Shown: piece by piece, positions 49,949-59,679 of the stretch | Numbering within the stretch: position 1 is the stretch's first letter | Layout of the letters: each line of letters starts with the position of its first letter | Source: JAKFWI01 sp031399165 | GTDB taxonomy: Bacteria > Pseudomonadota > Alphaproteobacteria > Caulobacterales > Aquidulcibacteraceae | Reading direction: 5' to 3' | DNA: 64,000 nucleotides | NCBI GenBank assembly: GCA_031399165.1 | Contig: JANNOO010000005.1 | Location: 111,391-175,390, forward strand | Program-made: the position numbers and the translations under genes | The notes under the pieces: model-generated | The model's input: only the letters and a program-made list of their open reading frames with translations | Told to the model about the DNA's origin: nothing | Databases searched by the model: none

Positions 49949-50188
49949 ATGAGCAGCGAAGTCGCAGAGCGCGACGACAATGAGAATGAGCGCAAGCGCT
50001 CCGGACCGCTCACATTCTGGAAAGAGGTGCGCGCCGAGGGCCGCAAGGTTACTTGGGCCTCGCGCAACGAAACGCTCGTTTCTACGGTCATGGTCGTGAT
50101 CATGGTGATCGTCGCGGCGGTGTTTTTCTTCGCCGCAGACACCATCATCCGCTTCGCCATCGGCCTGATCCTGGGGCTTGGACAATGA
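49949..50188 (+). CDS. secE: Preprotein translocase subunit SecE
   Basis: SecE clamps SecY in the protein-export channel. The gene encodes about 79 residues, with a charged N-terminal part, the conserved amphipathic stretch FWKEVRAEGRKVTWASRNET, and one membrane helix (STVMVVIMVIVAAVFFFAA). I favour the ATG at 49949 after AGAGGTG; ATGs at 49922 and 49907 are in frame and would lengthen it. Its stop overlaps the nusG start as ATGA. Confidence 0.95.
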   Translation: MSSEVAERDDNENERKRSGPLTFWKEVRAEGRKVTWASRNETLVSTVMVVIMVIVAAVFFFAADTIIRFAIGLILGLGQ

Positions 50189-50775
50189 ACGCGGACGAAC
50201 TGGCGCCGGTGGAAGCCGCCCCGGCTTCCTCAGGCAATTCCAAGGCGCGATGGTACATCGTTCACGCCTATTCGAACTTTGAGAAAAAGGTCGCCGAGTC
50301 GATCCGCGAACAGGCCTCCCGCCAGGGCCTCGACGCTGAGTTCGAAGATATCCGCGTGCCGACCGAAGAGGTCGTTGAGGTCCACCGCAACAAGAAGCGC
50401 GTGCGTGAGCAGCGTCACTTCCCCGGCTATGTGCTGGTGAAGATGAACCTCACCGACGACGCCTACCACCTCGTCAAGAACACGCCGAAAGTCACCGGCT
50501 TCCTTGGCGCCCAGAACAAGCCCCAACCCGTCAGCGAGCGCGAAGTCGAGCGCCTGCTCGGCCACGTGCAGGAAGTCGCCGCCGCGCGTCCGCGCCGGAT
50601 GATCACCTACGAGATCGGCGAACGCGTGCGCGTCACCGATGGCCCATTCGCTTCGTTCGAGGGCGTGGTCGAGGAGGTCGACGAAGATCGCGGCCGCCTG
50701 AAAGTGTCGGTTACGATTTTCGGCCGCGCGACGCCGGTCGATCTCGAATACGGCCAGGTTGACAAACGCCGGTAG
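50185..50775 (+). CDS. nusG: Transcription termination/antitermination factor NusG
   Basis: NusG binds RNA polymerase, suppresses pausing, and couples to Rho or ribosomes. The 196-residue protein has the NGN domain (ARWYIVHAYSNFEKKVAES ... HFPGYVLVKMNL) and a C-terminal KOW domain (GERVRVTDGPFASFEGVVE). The start overlaps the secE stop. Usually rplK-rplA-rplJ-rplL-rpoB follow; here a sugar dehydrogenase gene does instead. Confidence 0.97.
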   Translation: MNADELAPVEAAPASSGNSKARWYIVHAYSNFEKKVAESIREQASRQGLDAEFEDIRVPTEEVVEVHRNKKRVREQRHFPGYVLVKMNLTDDAYHLVKNTPKVTGFLGAQNKPQPVSEREVERLLGHVQEVAAARPRRMITYEIGERVRVTDGPFASFEGVVEEVDEDRGRLKVSVTIFGRATPVDLEYGQVDKRR

Positions 50776-50875
50776 AGCATCTTTCGAGAAAAGGCGCGCT
50801 CGCGCATTCGTGAGAAACATGCGCCTCGCTCCCTACGGAGCGCGGCGTTATTGCTTGACGCAAGAGGGACGCGGC

Positions 50876-52063
50876 ATGAACATCATTCGGGTTGCAGCGT
50901 TCTCGGCGCTGCTTTTTGCCACCGGCGCAACGGCCTTCGCCCAAGCTGTGCGCCCGCCAGGCGGCCCAGCGGCTACGCCGCCGAAAGGGCCCGCGCCGCA
51001 TGATGCGCCCGCTCCCGCCGTGAAAAGCCGCGTCACCGCCGTAACCGTGGCGAGCGGCCTGCAAAATCCCTGGGCGTTGGCGTTTCTGCCAGACGGGCGG
51101 ATGCTGGTCACAGAGCGGGCCGGCCGCATGCGCTATGTCGATAAGCAGGGCAACCTCTCAGGCGCTCTGAGCGGCGTGCCCGTGGTCGTGACGGGCCGGC
51201 AGGCGGGATTGTTCGATGTTGTGCTGGCGCCCGATTTCGCCAAAAGCAACGCGATCTATTTCAGCTATTTCGCGCGCACTGACGGCGGCAACACGGTTCA
51301 CGTCGCCCGCGCCACACTCGGCGCTGACAGGCTCTCTGATCTCAAAGTGATCTACCGCGCGCCGGCGGTAAGCGCACCGGATATAAACATAGGCTCGCGC
51401 TTGGTCTTCGCGCGCGATGGAACTTTGTTCATCACGATCGGCGACCGCTTTACAACGCGCGACAAAGCCCAGACGCTTGACAACGCGCTCGGCAAAACGC
51501 TCCGCATCAACGCAGATGGTTCGATCCCTAAAGACAACCCTTTCGTCGGCAGAGAGGGCGCTCTGCCGGAGATCTGGAATTATGGCCACCGCAATCAGCA
51601 ATCAGTGGCGCTCGACCCCAATTCCGGCGTCCTGTGGACTACCGAACATGGGCCGCGCGGCGGCGATGAATTGAACATCGAAAAGAAGGGCGCCAATTAC
51701 GGCTGGCCGACCATCACCTATGGCATCGATTATTCCGGCGCAGCGATTTCCGACAAAGCCGCGGCGCCCGGCATGGAGCAGCCGCTCTATCATTGGAATC
51801 CCTCGCCCGCTCTGTCAGGCATGGCGTTTTATACCGGCTACAAATATCCTAACTGGCGCGGCGATCTGTTCATCGGCGCGCTTGCCGGTCAGGCGCTGAT
51901 CAGGCTCGACCTTCGGAATGGAAAGGTCGTTGGCGAAGAACGCCTGCTGCGCGATGAGATTGGCGAACGCATTCGCGATGTCCGCCAGGGGCCGGACGGC
52001 TTCCTTTATCTGCTCACCGACGAGAACGCCGGACGCATTCTGCGCGTCGAGGTCAAGAAATAG
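50876..52063 (+). CDS. Soluble glucose/sorbosone dehydrogenase-family protein (PQQ type)
   Basis: The 395-residue protein has a signal peptide (ending TAFAQA), a Pro/Ala linker, then a six-bladed beta-propeller with the GSDH opening NPWALAFLPDGRMLVTERAG and the conserved YGHRNQQSVALDPNSG and TTEHGPRGGDELN. Close relatives such as YliI are periplasmic aldose dehydrogenases using PQQ; PQQ synthesis genes are not in this window. The ATG at 50876 gives the signal peptide, so longer starts are rejected. Confidence 0.9.
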   Translation: MNIIRVAAFSALLFATGATAFAQAVRPPGGPAATPPKGPAPHDAPAPAVKSRVTAVTVASGLQNPWALAFLPDGRMLVTERAGRMRYVDKQGNLSGALSGVPVVVTGRQAGLFDVVLAPDFAKSNAIYFSYFARTDGGNTVHVARATLGADRLSDLKVIYRAPAVSAPDINIGSRLVFARDGTLFITIGDRFTTRDKAQTLDNALGKTLRINADGSIPKDNPFVGREGALPEIWNYGHRNQQSVALDPNSGVLWTTEHGPRGGDELNIEKKGANYGWPTITYGIDYSGAAISDKAAAPGMEQPLYHWNPSPALSGMAFYTGYKYPNWRGDLFIGALAGQALIRLDLRNGKVVGEERLLRDEIGERIRDVRQGPDGFLYLLTDENAGRILRVEVKK

Positions 52064-52085
52064 GCCGGTCTTTCCGGACCGGCCT
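52062..52085 (+). terminator. Hairpin between convergent dehydrogenase and DUF6491 genes
   Basis: AGGCCGGTC (52062-52070) pairs with GACCGGCCT (52077-52085) over a 6-nt loop, starting at the dehydrogenase stop codon. There is no clear T run after it. As it lies between two gene ends it probably aids termination in both directions. Confidence 0.6.
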
Positions 52086-52090
52086 GATCC

Positions 52091-52501
52091 TCATGGATGG
52101 AACTTCGCGGGGATGGCCTGCACCTCGGCGTCGGAAAGTTTGCGCAACGATGTGGCTATGCACGGCGTCGCGATGGACGGCCCCCAATTATCCGCTACCT
52201 TGATATCCAGATCGAACGGCGAGCAGACCGAGTTCGGTGGGCGTGACACGGTTATCAAATACACGCCCGGCGACATTGCCCGCCGGCAACCACTCTTGAA
52301 GCCGACCTCATAAACCTTGCCGACGCCGACCTTGAGATACATCGTATTCTCGTCGCGCGACTTCCAGCCGCGCCATTCCGACGAGAAGAAGCACGACCGC
52401 TTTGAGGCGGCCGGACTGGTATCGGTGGCCGCGTGACTGCTTGCAATTGAAATGGCCCCGGCGCCAACGGCCAGAGCGGCGGCGATCAGAAGCGCTTTCA
52501 T
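52091..52501 (-). CDS. DUF6491 family secreted protein
   Basis: The 136-residue protein has a signal peptide (MKALLIAAALAVGAGAISIA, cut near SHA) and a compact domain: KRSCFFSSEWRGWKSRDENT, then MYLKVGVGKVYEVGFKSGCRRA. This opening is typical of DUF6491, a small alphaproteobacterial family of unknown role. The ATG at 52501 follows GGGAGAGGC. Four cysteines could make two disulfides. It is downstream of tuf on the same strand, separated by a terminator. Confidence 0.82.
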   Translation of the reverse strand: MKALLIAAALAVGAGAISIASSHAATDTSPAASKRSCFFSSEWRGWKSRDENTMYLKVGVGKVYEVGFKSGCRRAMSPGVYLITVSRPPNSVCSPFDLDIKVADNWGPSIATPCIATSLRKLSDAEVQAIPAKFHP

Positions 52502-52583
52502 TTGCCTCTCCCTGAAACCCTCGCCGCAGCTTTGTAGCACAAATTCGACGCGGCGCCTTGGATGTATGCGAGGCATCGCCCAC

Positions 52584-52620
52584 AAAAAAGGCCGCTTCCC
52601 GCTAGGGAAACGGCCTTTTT
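52584..52620 (-). terminator. Intrinsic terminator after tuf
   Basis: On the minus strand the sequence reads AAAAAGGCCGTTTCCC-TAGC-GGGAAGCGGCCTTTTTT, a strong stem with one bulge ending in a U tract. It starts 16 bp past the tuf stop and closes the str operon. The A run on the other side makes it potentially bidirectional. Confidence 0.92.
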
Positions 52621-52635
52621 CTGTATTTTAGCCGC

Positions 52636-53826
52636 TTAGTCCAGGATCTTCGCCACGACGCCGGCGCCCACCGTTCTGCCGCCTTCGCGGATGGCGAAGC
52701 GGAGCTTTTCTTCCATGGCAATCGGGTTGATCAGGTCAACGATCATTTTCACGTTGTCGCCCGGCATGACCATTTCGGTGCCTTCCGGCAGCGCCACGAT
52801 GCCGGTGACGTCCGTGGTGCGGAAGTAGAATTGCGGCCGGTAATTGCCGAAGAACGGCGTGTGGCGACCGCCTTCTTCCTTCGTGAGAATGTAGGCTTCG
52901 GCCTCGAACTTCTTGTGCGGCTTGACCGAGCCGGGCTTGCACAGCACCTGGCCGCGCTCGACGCCTTCACGGTCCACGCCGCGCAGCAGCGCGCCGATAT
53001 TGTCCCCGGCCTGGCCCTGGTCCAGCAGCTTGCGGAACATTTCCACGCCGGTGACGATCGTCTTGGACGTGTCGCGGATGCCGACGATCTCGACTTCCTC
53101 GCCGACCTTAACGATGCCGCGCTCGACGCGGCCCGTAACCACCGTGCCGCGGCCCGAGATCGAGAACACGTCTTCGACCGGCATCAGGAACGGCTGGTCG
53201 ATCGGGCGCTCCGGCTGCGGGATGTAGGTGTCCACCGCCGTCATCAGCGCCATGATCGCATCTTCGCCAATCGGCGCGTCGCGGCCTTCGACCGCGGCCA
53301 GCGCCGAGCCCTTCACGATCGGAATGTCGTCGCCCGGGAATTGGTAGGACGAAAGAAGCTCGCGCACTTCCATCTCCACCAGCTCAAGCAGCTCGGAATC
53401 ATCGACCATATCGACCTTGTTCATGAACACCACCAGCGCGGGCACGCCGACCTGACGGGCCAGCAGGATGTGCTCGCGCGTCTGCGGCATCGGGCCGTCA
53501 GCGGCCGACACAACCAGGATCGCCCCGTCCATCTGCGCTGCGCCCGTGATCATGTTCTTCACGTAATCGGCGTGGCCAGGGCAATCGACGTGCGCGTAAT
53601 GGCGGTTCTTGGTCTCGTATTCCACGTGCGCCGTGTTGATCGTGATCCCGCGCGCCTTCTCCTCCGGCGCCGCGTCAATGTCCGCATACGCCATCGCCTT
53701 GGCCCCGCCCACCTTGGCCAGAACCATCGTAATCGCCGCCGTCAGCGTCGTCTTGCCATGGTCAACGTGACCAATCGTGCCGATGTTGCAATGCGGCTTG
53801 TTACGTTCAAACTTTTCCTTGGCCAT
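52636..53826 (-). CDS. tuf: Elongation factor Tu
   Basis: EF-Tu brings aminoacyl-tRNA to the ribosome as a GTP complex. The 396-residue protein has G1 GHVDHGKTTL, G2 region ARGITINTAHVEYE, G3 DCPGHADYVKNMITG and G4 MNKVDMVDD, with normal length. It is the last gene of the rpsL-rpsG-fusA-tuf operon, 48 bp after fusA, and ends at an intrinsic terminator. Many proteobacteria have two copies; only one is seen here. Confidence 0.99.
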   Translation of the reverse strand: MAKEKFERNKPHCNIGTIGHVDHGKTTLTAAITMVLAKVGGAKAMAYADIDAAPEEKARGITINTAHVEYETKNRHYAHVDCPGHADYVKNMITGAAQMDGAILVVSAADGPMPQTREHILLARQVGVPALVVFMNKVDMVDDSELLELVEMEVRELLSSYQFPGDDIPIVKGSALAAVEGRDAPIGEDAIMALMTAVDTYIPQPERPIDQPFLMPVEDVFSISGRGTVVTGRVERGIVKVGEEVEIVGIRDTSKTIVTGVEMFRKLLDQGQAGDNIGALLRGVDREGVERGQVLCKPGSVKPHKKFEAEAYILTKEEGGRHTPFFGNYRPQFYFRTTDVTGIVALPEGTEMVMPGDNVKMIVDLINPIAMEEKLRFAIREGGRTVGAGVVAKILD

Positions 53827-53874
53827 GAGAGGCTCCCCGAGAAACTTGGTCGAAAACTTAAAATAGAATCTGGA

Positions 53875-55953
<2,079 letters not shown>

Positions 55954-55960
55954 GGGTGTT

Positions 55961-56431
55961 CTACCAGCGGTAATGGGAGAAGGCGCGGTTGGCTTCGGCC
56001 ATCCGGTGGGTGTCTTCGCGCTTTTTAACGGCGGTGCCGCGATTGTTCGAAGCATCGATCAGTTCGCCGGCCAGCCGGTCGACCATGGTGTTTTCGCTGC
56101 GGGCGCGCGCGGCCGTCACCAGCCAGCGGATCGCCAGCGCCTTGCGCCGCTCGGGACGCACTTCCACCGGCACCTGATACGTGGCGCCGCCGACGCGGCG
56201 CGAACGCACTTCGATCGCCGGCGCCACGTTGGCCAGCGCATCGTGGAACACTTCAAGCGGCTGCTTCTTGATCTTGCGTTCGACAATGTCGAGCGCGCCG
56301 TAGACGATCGTCTCAGCGACCGACTTCTTGCCCTCATACATGACGTAATTCATGAATTTGGTGAGCGTCTCGTCCCCGAATTTCGGATCGGGAAGGACTT
56401 CGCGGATTTCCGCGCGGTGACGGCGTGACAT
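55961..56431 (-). CDS. rpsG: 30S ribosomal protein S7
   Basis: S7 binds the 3' major domain of 16S rRNA and starts assembly of the head of the small subunit. The 156-residue protein begins MSRRHRAEIREVLPDPKFGD and has KFMNYVMYEGKKSVAETIVY and MAEANRAFSHYRW at the end. It lies 13 bp after rpsL in the str operon. In E. coli S7 represses this operon; whether that holds here is unknown. Confidence 0.99.
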   Translation of the reverse strand: MSRRHRAEIREVLPDPKFGDETLTKFMNYVMYEGKKSVAETIVYGALDIVERKIKKQPLEVFHDALANVAPAIEVRSRRVGGATYQVPVEVRPERRKALAIRWLVTAARARSENTMVDRLAGELIDASNNRGTAVKKREDTHRMAEANRAFSHYRW

Positions 56432-56444
56432 CTCTTCTTGACCC

Positions 56445-56819
56445 TTATTTCGGACGCTTGGCGCCGTAGAGCGAGCGGCGCTTGCGGCGGTTCTTCACGC
56501 CTTGCGTGTCGAGCACGCCGCGCAGGATGTGGTAGCGCACGCCGGGCAAATCCTTTACCCGGCCGCCGCGGATCAGGACCACCGAGTGCTCCTGCAGATT
56601 GTGGCCTTCGCCGGGGATGTAGCAGAGCGATTCAACGCCCGACTTGGCCAAGCGCACCTTGGCCACCTTCCGGAGCGCGGAGTTCGGCTTCTTCGGCGTG
56701 GTGGTGTAGACGCGCGTGCAGACGCCGCGGCGTTGCGGGCTGCCCTGGAGGGCAGGCGTTTTCGAACGCACCACAAGCGGCTTGCGCGGCTTGCGGATAA
56801 GCTGGTTGATCGTCGGCAC
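56445..56819 (-). CDS. rpsL: 30S ribosomal protein S12
   Basis: S12 sits at the decoding centre. From the GTG at 56819 it has 124 residues starting MPTINQLIRKPRK, the standard length and N-terminus; a reading seven codons longer is open but has no support. The streptomycin-relevant positions read as wild type: Lys43 in TTTPKKPNSALRK and the second lysine in GGRVKDLPGVRYH. AGGA is just upstream. It is the first gene of the operon. Confidence 0.99.
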   Translation of the reverse strand: MPTINQLIRKPRKPLVVRSKTPALQGSPQRRGVCTRVYTTTPKKPNSALRKVAKVRLAKSGVESLCYIPGEGHNLQEHSVVLIRGGRVKDLPGVRYHILRGVLDTQGVKNRRKRRSLYGAKRPK

Positions 56820-56992
56820 GGGCGGTCCTGTGAAAAACAACGGATACGCGCCGACGTGTCCCCGAACCTGCCGAAGACGGCTTCAGGTCCGGAAGCAGCG
56901 ACGAACGCGCTTTAAATATGATCCCCCGGCGAACCGGCGGAATGCGGCTAGCTATAGGGCAGCCCCGGCGGCGTCAAGCAAAACAGCCGGAC

Positions 56993-57020
56993 TTGGCGGA
57001 ATACCAGTTTTTGGTATAAT
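56993..57020 (+). promoter_or_regulatory. parD promoter with overlapping palindromic operator
   Basis: TTGGCG (56993-56998) and TATAAT (57015-57020) are spaced by 16 bp. The -10 overlaps an inverted repeat, ATACCA-gtttt-TGGTAT (57001-57017), a natural binding site for the ParD ribbon-helix-helix repressor. Initiation about 7 nt past the -10 would fall at 57027, the A of the ATG, and no Shine-Dalgarno sequence is present, so the message is probably leaderless. Confidence 0.75.
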
Positions 57021-57026
57021 GCACTC

Positions 57027-57266
57027 ATGGCCAAAAACACCTCTTTCAGCCTCGGCGATCACTTCACAGATTTCATCGAAGAGAAGGTCGCCGAAGGCCG
57101 TTTCAGCTCGGCCAGCGACGTGGTCCGCGCCGGCCTGCGCTTGCTTGAAGAACAGGAAGCCAAACTCGCCGCCCTGCGCGCCGCGTTGATCGAGGGCGAG
57201 GAAAGCGGGCCAGCTACTGAGTTTGATTTCGAGGCGTTCATTGCACGCAAGCGTGCTGGGAAGTGA
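57027..57266 (+). CDS. parD: ParD-type antitoxin
   Basis: This 79-residue type II antitoxin has an N-terminal ribbon-helix-helix DNA-binding part (NTSFSLGDHFTDFIEEKVAEG, then SSASDVVRAGLRLLEEQE) and a charged C-terminal arm (ATEFDFEAFIARKRAGK) that would wrap the toxin. It matches the CC2985/ParD group in caulobacters. Its stop overlaps the toxin start as GTGA. It likely represses its own promoter at the palindrome just upstream. Confidence 0.93.
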   Translation: MAKNTSFSLGDHFTDFIEEKVAEGRFSSASDVVRAGLRLLEEQEAKLAALRAALIEGEESGPATEFDFEAFIARKRAGK

Positions 57267-57552
57267 GGAAGGCTACACTATCCCCGAAAGCACAGGCGGA
57301 TTTGGACGAAATCTGGGATTACACCGAAGAGCAATGGGGCCAAGCGAGGCCGAAGCGTATGCGCGCTCATTCAAAGCGGCGCGCGACCAGATCGCGGCAA
57401 ATCCTGACCTCGGCCGCCCCTGCGACCACATTCGCCCCGGCTATTTCCGCCATCCGGTCGGCTCGCATATGTTGTTCTACCGCGTCGTCGACGCAGAGAT
57501 CGAGATCGTCCGCATCCTGCATCGCCGGATGGATTTCGAGCGGCATCTTTAG
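57263..57552 (+). pseudogene. parE: ParE-type toxin, frameshifted
   Basis: Two halves of a RelE/ParE toxin lie in different frames. From a GTG at 57263 the frame reads MRKATLSPKAQADLDEIWDY and on to EEQWG; the family then continues in the frame one base back as SEAEAYARSFKAARDQIAAN, DLGRPCDHIRPGYFRHPVG and IVRILHRRMDFERHL. One missing base around the GGGG run at 57336-57339 explains it: with an extra G the join reads QWGPSEAEAYAR. It may be a true inactivating mutation or a homopolymer error. Confidence 0.88.
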
Positions 57553-57559
57553 GCGATCG

Positions 57560-57642
57560 GGACCGCCGGCGTCCCCTCCGTGTCATGACCACAATCCTCA
57601 ACGCATTCCCAGACGTTGCCGTGGCGGGGACGCCGGCGGTCC
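57560..57642. repeat. Inverted repeat flanking a short spacer
   Basis: GGACCGCCGGCGTCCCC (57560-57576) and GGGGACGCCGGCGGTCC (57626-57642) are exact 17-bp inverted copies, 49 bp apart, starting 8 bp after the parE stop. The spacer has no gene. The perfect arms suggest a small palindromic element or recombination-type site. No second copy was noticed in the window. Confidence 0.82.
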
Positions 57643-57746
57643 GAGCGCTACAAACCGCAACATCCCGTATGCGTTGTGTCATTCTTTCGCCGCGGCCGGT
57701 GCGTTAGGAAGCCTGCGTGGGACAGAAACAATAGGTGGAGACGCAG

Positions 57747-58043
57747 ATGAAAAATTTGAAACTGGCGATCGTGGCGATCAGCTTCGGCGTTGCGGGCGCA
57801 GCGTTCGCGCAAGCCCCGGGCGGCCCGCCCGGCGGCGGCACGCCGAACCCGCTCATGGTGGCCATGCAGACAGCCTGCAAGGCCGACCAGGATAAGCTCT
57901 GCGCGGGCAAGGCCGGACCTGACATGTTCATGTGCATGCAGGAAAACGCCAGCAAGCTGTCGAAGGACTGTAGCGACGCGAGCGCCAAGTTGATGGCCTC
58001 GATGCCGGCCGGCGGCCCTCGGGGCGGCCCGCCGCCGCGCTAG
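57747..58043 (+). CDS. Cys-rich secreted protein
   Basis: The 98-residue protein has a signal peptide (MKNLKLAIVAISFGVAGAAFA), a Gly/Pro stretch, then a domain with four cysteines: QTACKADQDKLCAGKAGPD and MFMCMQENASKLSKDCSDA. The spacing resembles the cysteine-rich repeat of the eukaryotic Golgi protein GLG1 (PF00839), also seen in bacterial secreted proteins. It ends in Gly/Pro/Arg. The function is unknown. The ATG at 57747 has GGTGGAG upstream; an in-frame GTG at 57735 overlaps that site. A terminator follows. Confidence 0.82.
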   Translation: MKNLKLAIVAISFGVAGAAFAQAPGGPPGGGTPNPLMVAMQTACKADQDKLCAGKAGPDMFMCMQENASKLSKDCSDASAKLMASMPAGGPRGGPPPR

Positions 58044-58067
58044 GCTGCGCCACCACACACAGCAATG

Positions 58068-58102
58068 AGCGGGCGGCGGGCAACTGCCGCCCGCTTTGTT
58101 TT
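58068..58102 (+). terminator. Intrinsic terminator
   Basis: AGCGGGCGGC (58068-58077) pairs with GCCGCCCGCT (58086-58095) and is followed by TTGTTTTG, 25 bp after the Cys-rich gene. It is a good rho-independent terminator for that gene. Confidence 0.87.
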
Positions 58103-58171
58103 GTCGCACTGACGAGGACGTGAGCGCGCCATAGGCGCTGATCGCCTATATCCGCGCTAACGGAGACTGTC

Positions 58172-58483
58172 ATGCCCCTGATCATGTGCCCCAATTGCAA
58201 TGCCTCGATGCAGGAAGTGAAGCGCGAGGACGTCGCGATCGATATGTGCCCCGCCTGCCGCGGCGTGTGGCTTGATCGCGGCGAACTGGAAAAGCTGCTT
58301 GGCGCGATGAAGGAAGAGCGCGCCGCCACGCAGCAATTCTCCCAGGACCGCGAACAGTTCTACCGCGACCCGGACGCCTACAAGCGCAGTCACCCAAAAT
58401 ACGATGACGACGACCGCTACAAGAACGATCCGCGCTATCGCAAGAAACGCGGCGGCTTCGACCTGTTCGATATATTCGACTGA
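58172..58483 (+). CDS. TFIIB-like zinc-ribbon protein
   Basis: The 103-residue protein begins MPLIMCPNCNASMQEVKRED and continues DMCPACRGVWLDRGELEKLL, giving the CxxC/CxxC zinc ribbon of the zf-TFIIB family (PF13453). The rest is highly charged (YRDPDAYKRSHPKYDDDDR) and ends in a basic-aromatic tail. Members bind zinc and are of unknown role, possibly nucleic-acid or protein binding. It stands between a terminator and the esterase gene. Confidence 0.9.
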   Translation: MPLIMCPNCNASMQEVKREDVAIDMCPACRGVWLDRGELEKLLGAMKEERAATQQFSQDREQFYRDPDAYKRSHPKYDDDDRYKNDPRYRKKRGGFDLFDIFD

Positions 58484-58561
58484 TCAAGCAAGCGCTGCGC
58501 TCCGCGCGGAACGGAAACGCCGGACGGGCATTCAGCCAATGCCCCCTTAAGGATTTTCCAC

Positions 58562-59608
58562 ATGCGTGAAGAAATGAATGTCGCCGCTGCCAACGCGGCG
58601 GCCGGCAAGAACGCCTGGCAAGAGCGCCTCTCGGGCGACATGAAAAAGGTGCTGGATGCACTTTCCGATTTGAAGCCCCAACCAATCGAATCGCTCAGCG
58701 CGGAAGCGGCGCGCAAGCAGCCGACTCCTGCCGACGCCGCCCAGAGCCTTCTGCGCCAGCAGCAAAAGGACCGCGTCAAGGATCCGGGCGTCGAGACAAA
58801 AGACATCGTGATCGAAGGCGCAGCCGGCCCGCTGGCAGCGCGCGTCTACTATCCCAAGAGCGTGGACAAGGCGCAGCGCCATCCCCTCCCGATGGTAACG
58901 TATTGGCACGGCGGCGGCTTCGTCATCGCTGATCTGGATGTGTATGACGCCAGCCCGCGCGCTATCGCCGGATTCGCAAACTGCATCGTGGTTTCATGCC
59001 ACTATCGCCAGGCGCCGGAGAACAAGTTTCCCGCCGCCCACGAGGACGCCTTTGCCGCCTATAAATGGGTGCTCGCCCACGCCAGCGAACTTGGCGGCGA
59101 CCCGGACAAGGTCGCTGTGATGGGCGAAAGCGCCGGCGGGAATCTGGCGATGAACGTGGCGATCCGCGCTCGCGACGAGGGCGTGCGCCAGCCCGCCCAT
59201 CAGGTGCTGGTCTATCCCGTGGCCGGCAATGACATGAATACGCCGTCCTATATCGAGAACGAATTCGCCAAGCCGCTCAACAAGGCGATGATGAAATGGT
59301 TCGTGGAGAAATATCTGAACAGCCCATCCGAGGCTGCAGATCCGCGCATAAACCTGCTCGGCGCCAATCTCGACAATTTGCCCGACGCGACAATCATTAC
59401 CGCGGAGATCGATCCGCTGCGCTCGGAAGGAGATATGCTTTCAGACAAGCTGAAAGCTGCTGGCGCCGAAGTCCATCATCACACCTACCTTGGCGTGACG
59501 CATGAATTCTTCGGCATGGGCTTGCTGGTGAAGGATGCGGCGAACGCCGAGCACATGGTCGCGCGCAATCTCAAGCGCGCTTTTGGCACGGCGATGCTGC
59601 CGATCTAG
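58562..59608 (+). CDS. Alpha/beta hydrolase, HSL-type esterase
   Basis: The 348-residue cytoplasmic protein belongs to the hormone-sensitive lipase group (family IV esterases). The oxyanion-hole motif is YWHGGGFVIADLD and the nucleophile elbow is GESAGGNLAMN; the catalytic acid and histidine fit EIDPLRSEG and THEFFGMG near the end. The first ~80 residues are a charged cap-like region. It is convergent with rpoC, separated by a bidirectional terminator. Confidence 0.92.
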   Translation: MREEMNVAAANAAAGKNAWQERLSGDMKKVLDALSDLKPQPIESLSAEAARKQPTPADAAQSLLRQQQKDRVKDPGVETKDIVIEGAAGPLAARVYYPKSVDKAQRHPLPMVTYWHGGGFVIADLDVYDASPRAIAGFANCIVVSCHYRQAPENKFPAAHEDAFAAYKWVLAHASELGGDPDKVAVMGESAGGNLAMNVAIRARDEGVRQPAHQVLVYPVAGNDMNTPSYIENEFAKPLNKAMMKWFVEKYLNSPSEAADPRINLLGANLDNLPDATIITAEIDPLRSEGDMLSDKLKAAGAEVHHHTYLGVTHEFFGMGLLVKDAANAEHMVARNLKRAFGTAMLPI

Positions 59609-59624
59609 CGCTCGAACCCTTTGC

Positions 59625-59660
59625 CAAAAAAAGGCCCGGCTGGAACAGCCGGGCCTTTTC
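59625..59660. terminator. Bidirectional terminator between esterase and rpoC
   Basis: AAAAAAAGGCCCGGCTG - GAAC - AGCCGGGCCTTTTC forms a strong GC stem with A and T tracts on either side. It lies 17 bp after the esterase stop and 20 bp past the rpoC stop on the other strand, so it can end both transcripts. Confidence 0.92.
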
Positions 59661-59679
59661 GCTTTCACCCTTGCGCTGA

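Noticed and set aside
57263..57895. 210-codon reading through parE in one frame
   Set aside because: After about codon 25 it loses all similarity; the toxin continues in the neighbouring frame, so this is a frameshift artefact.
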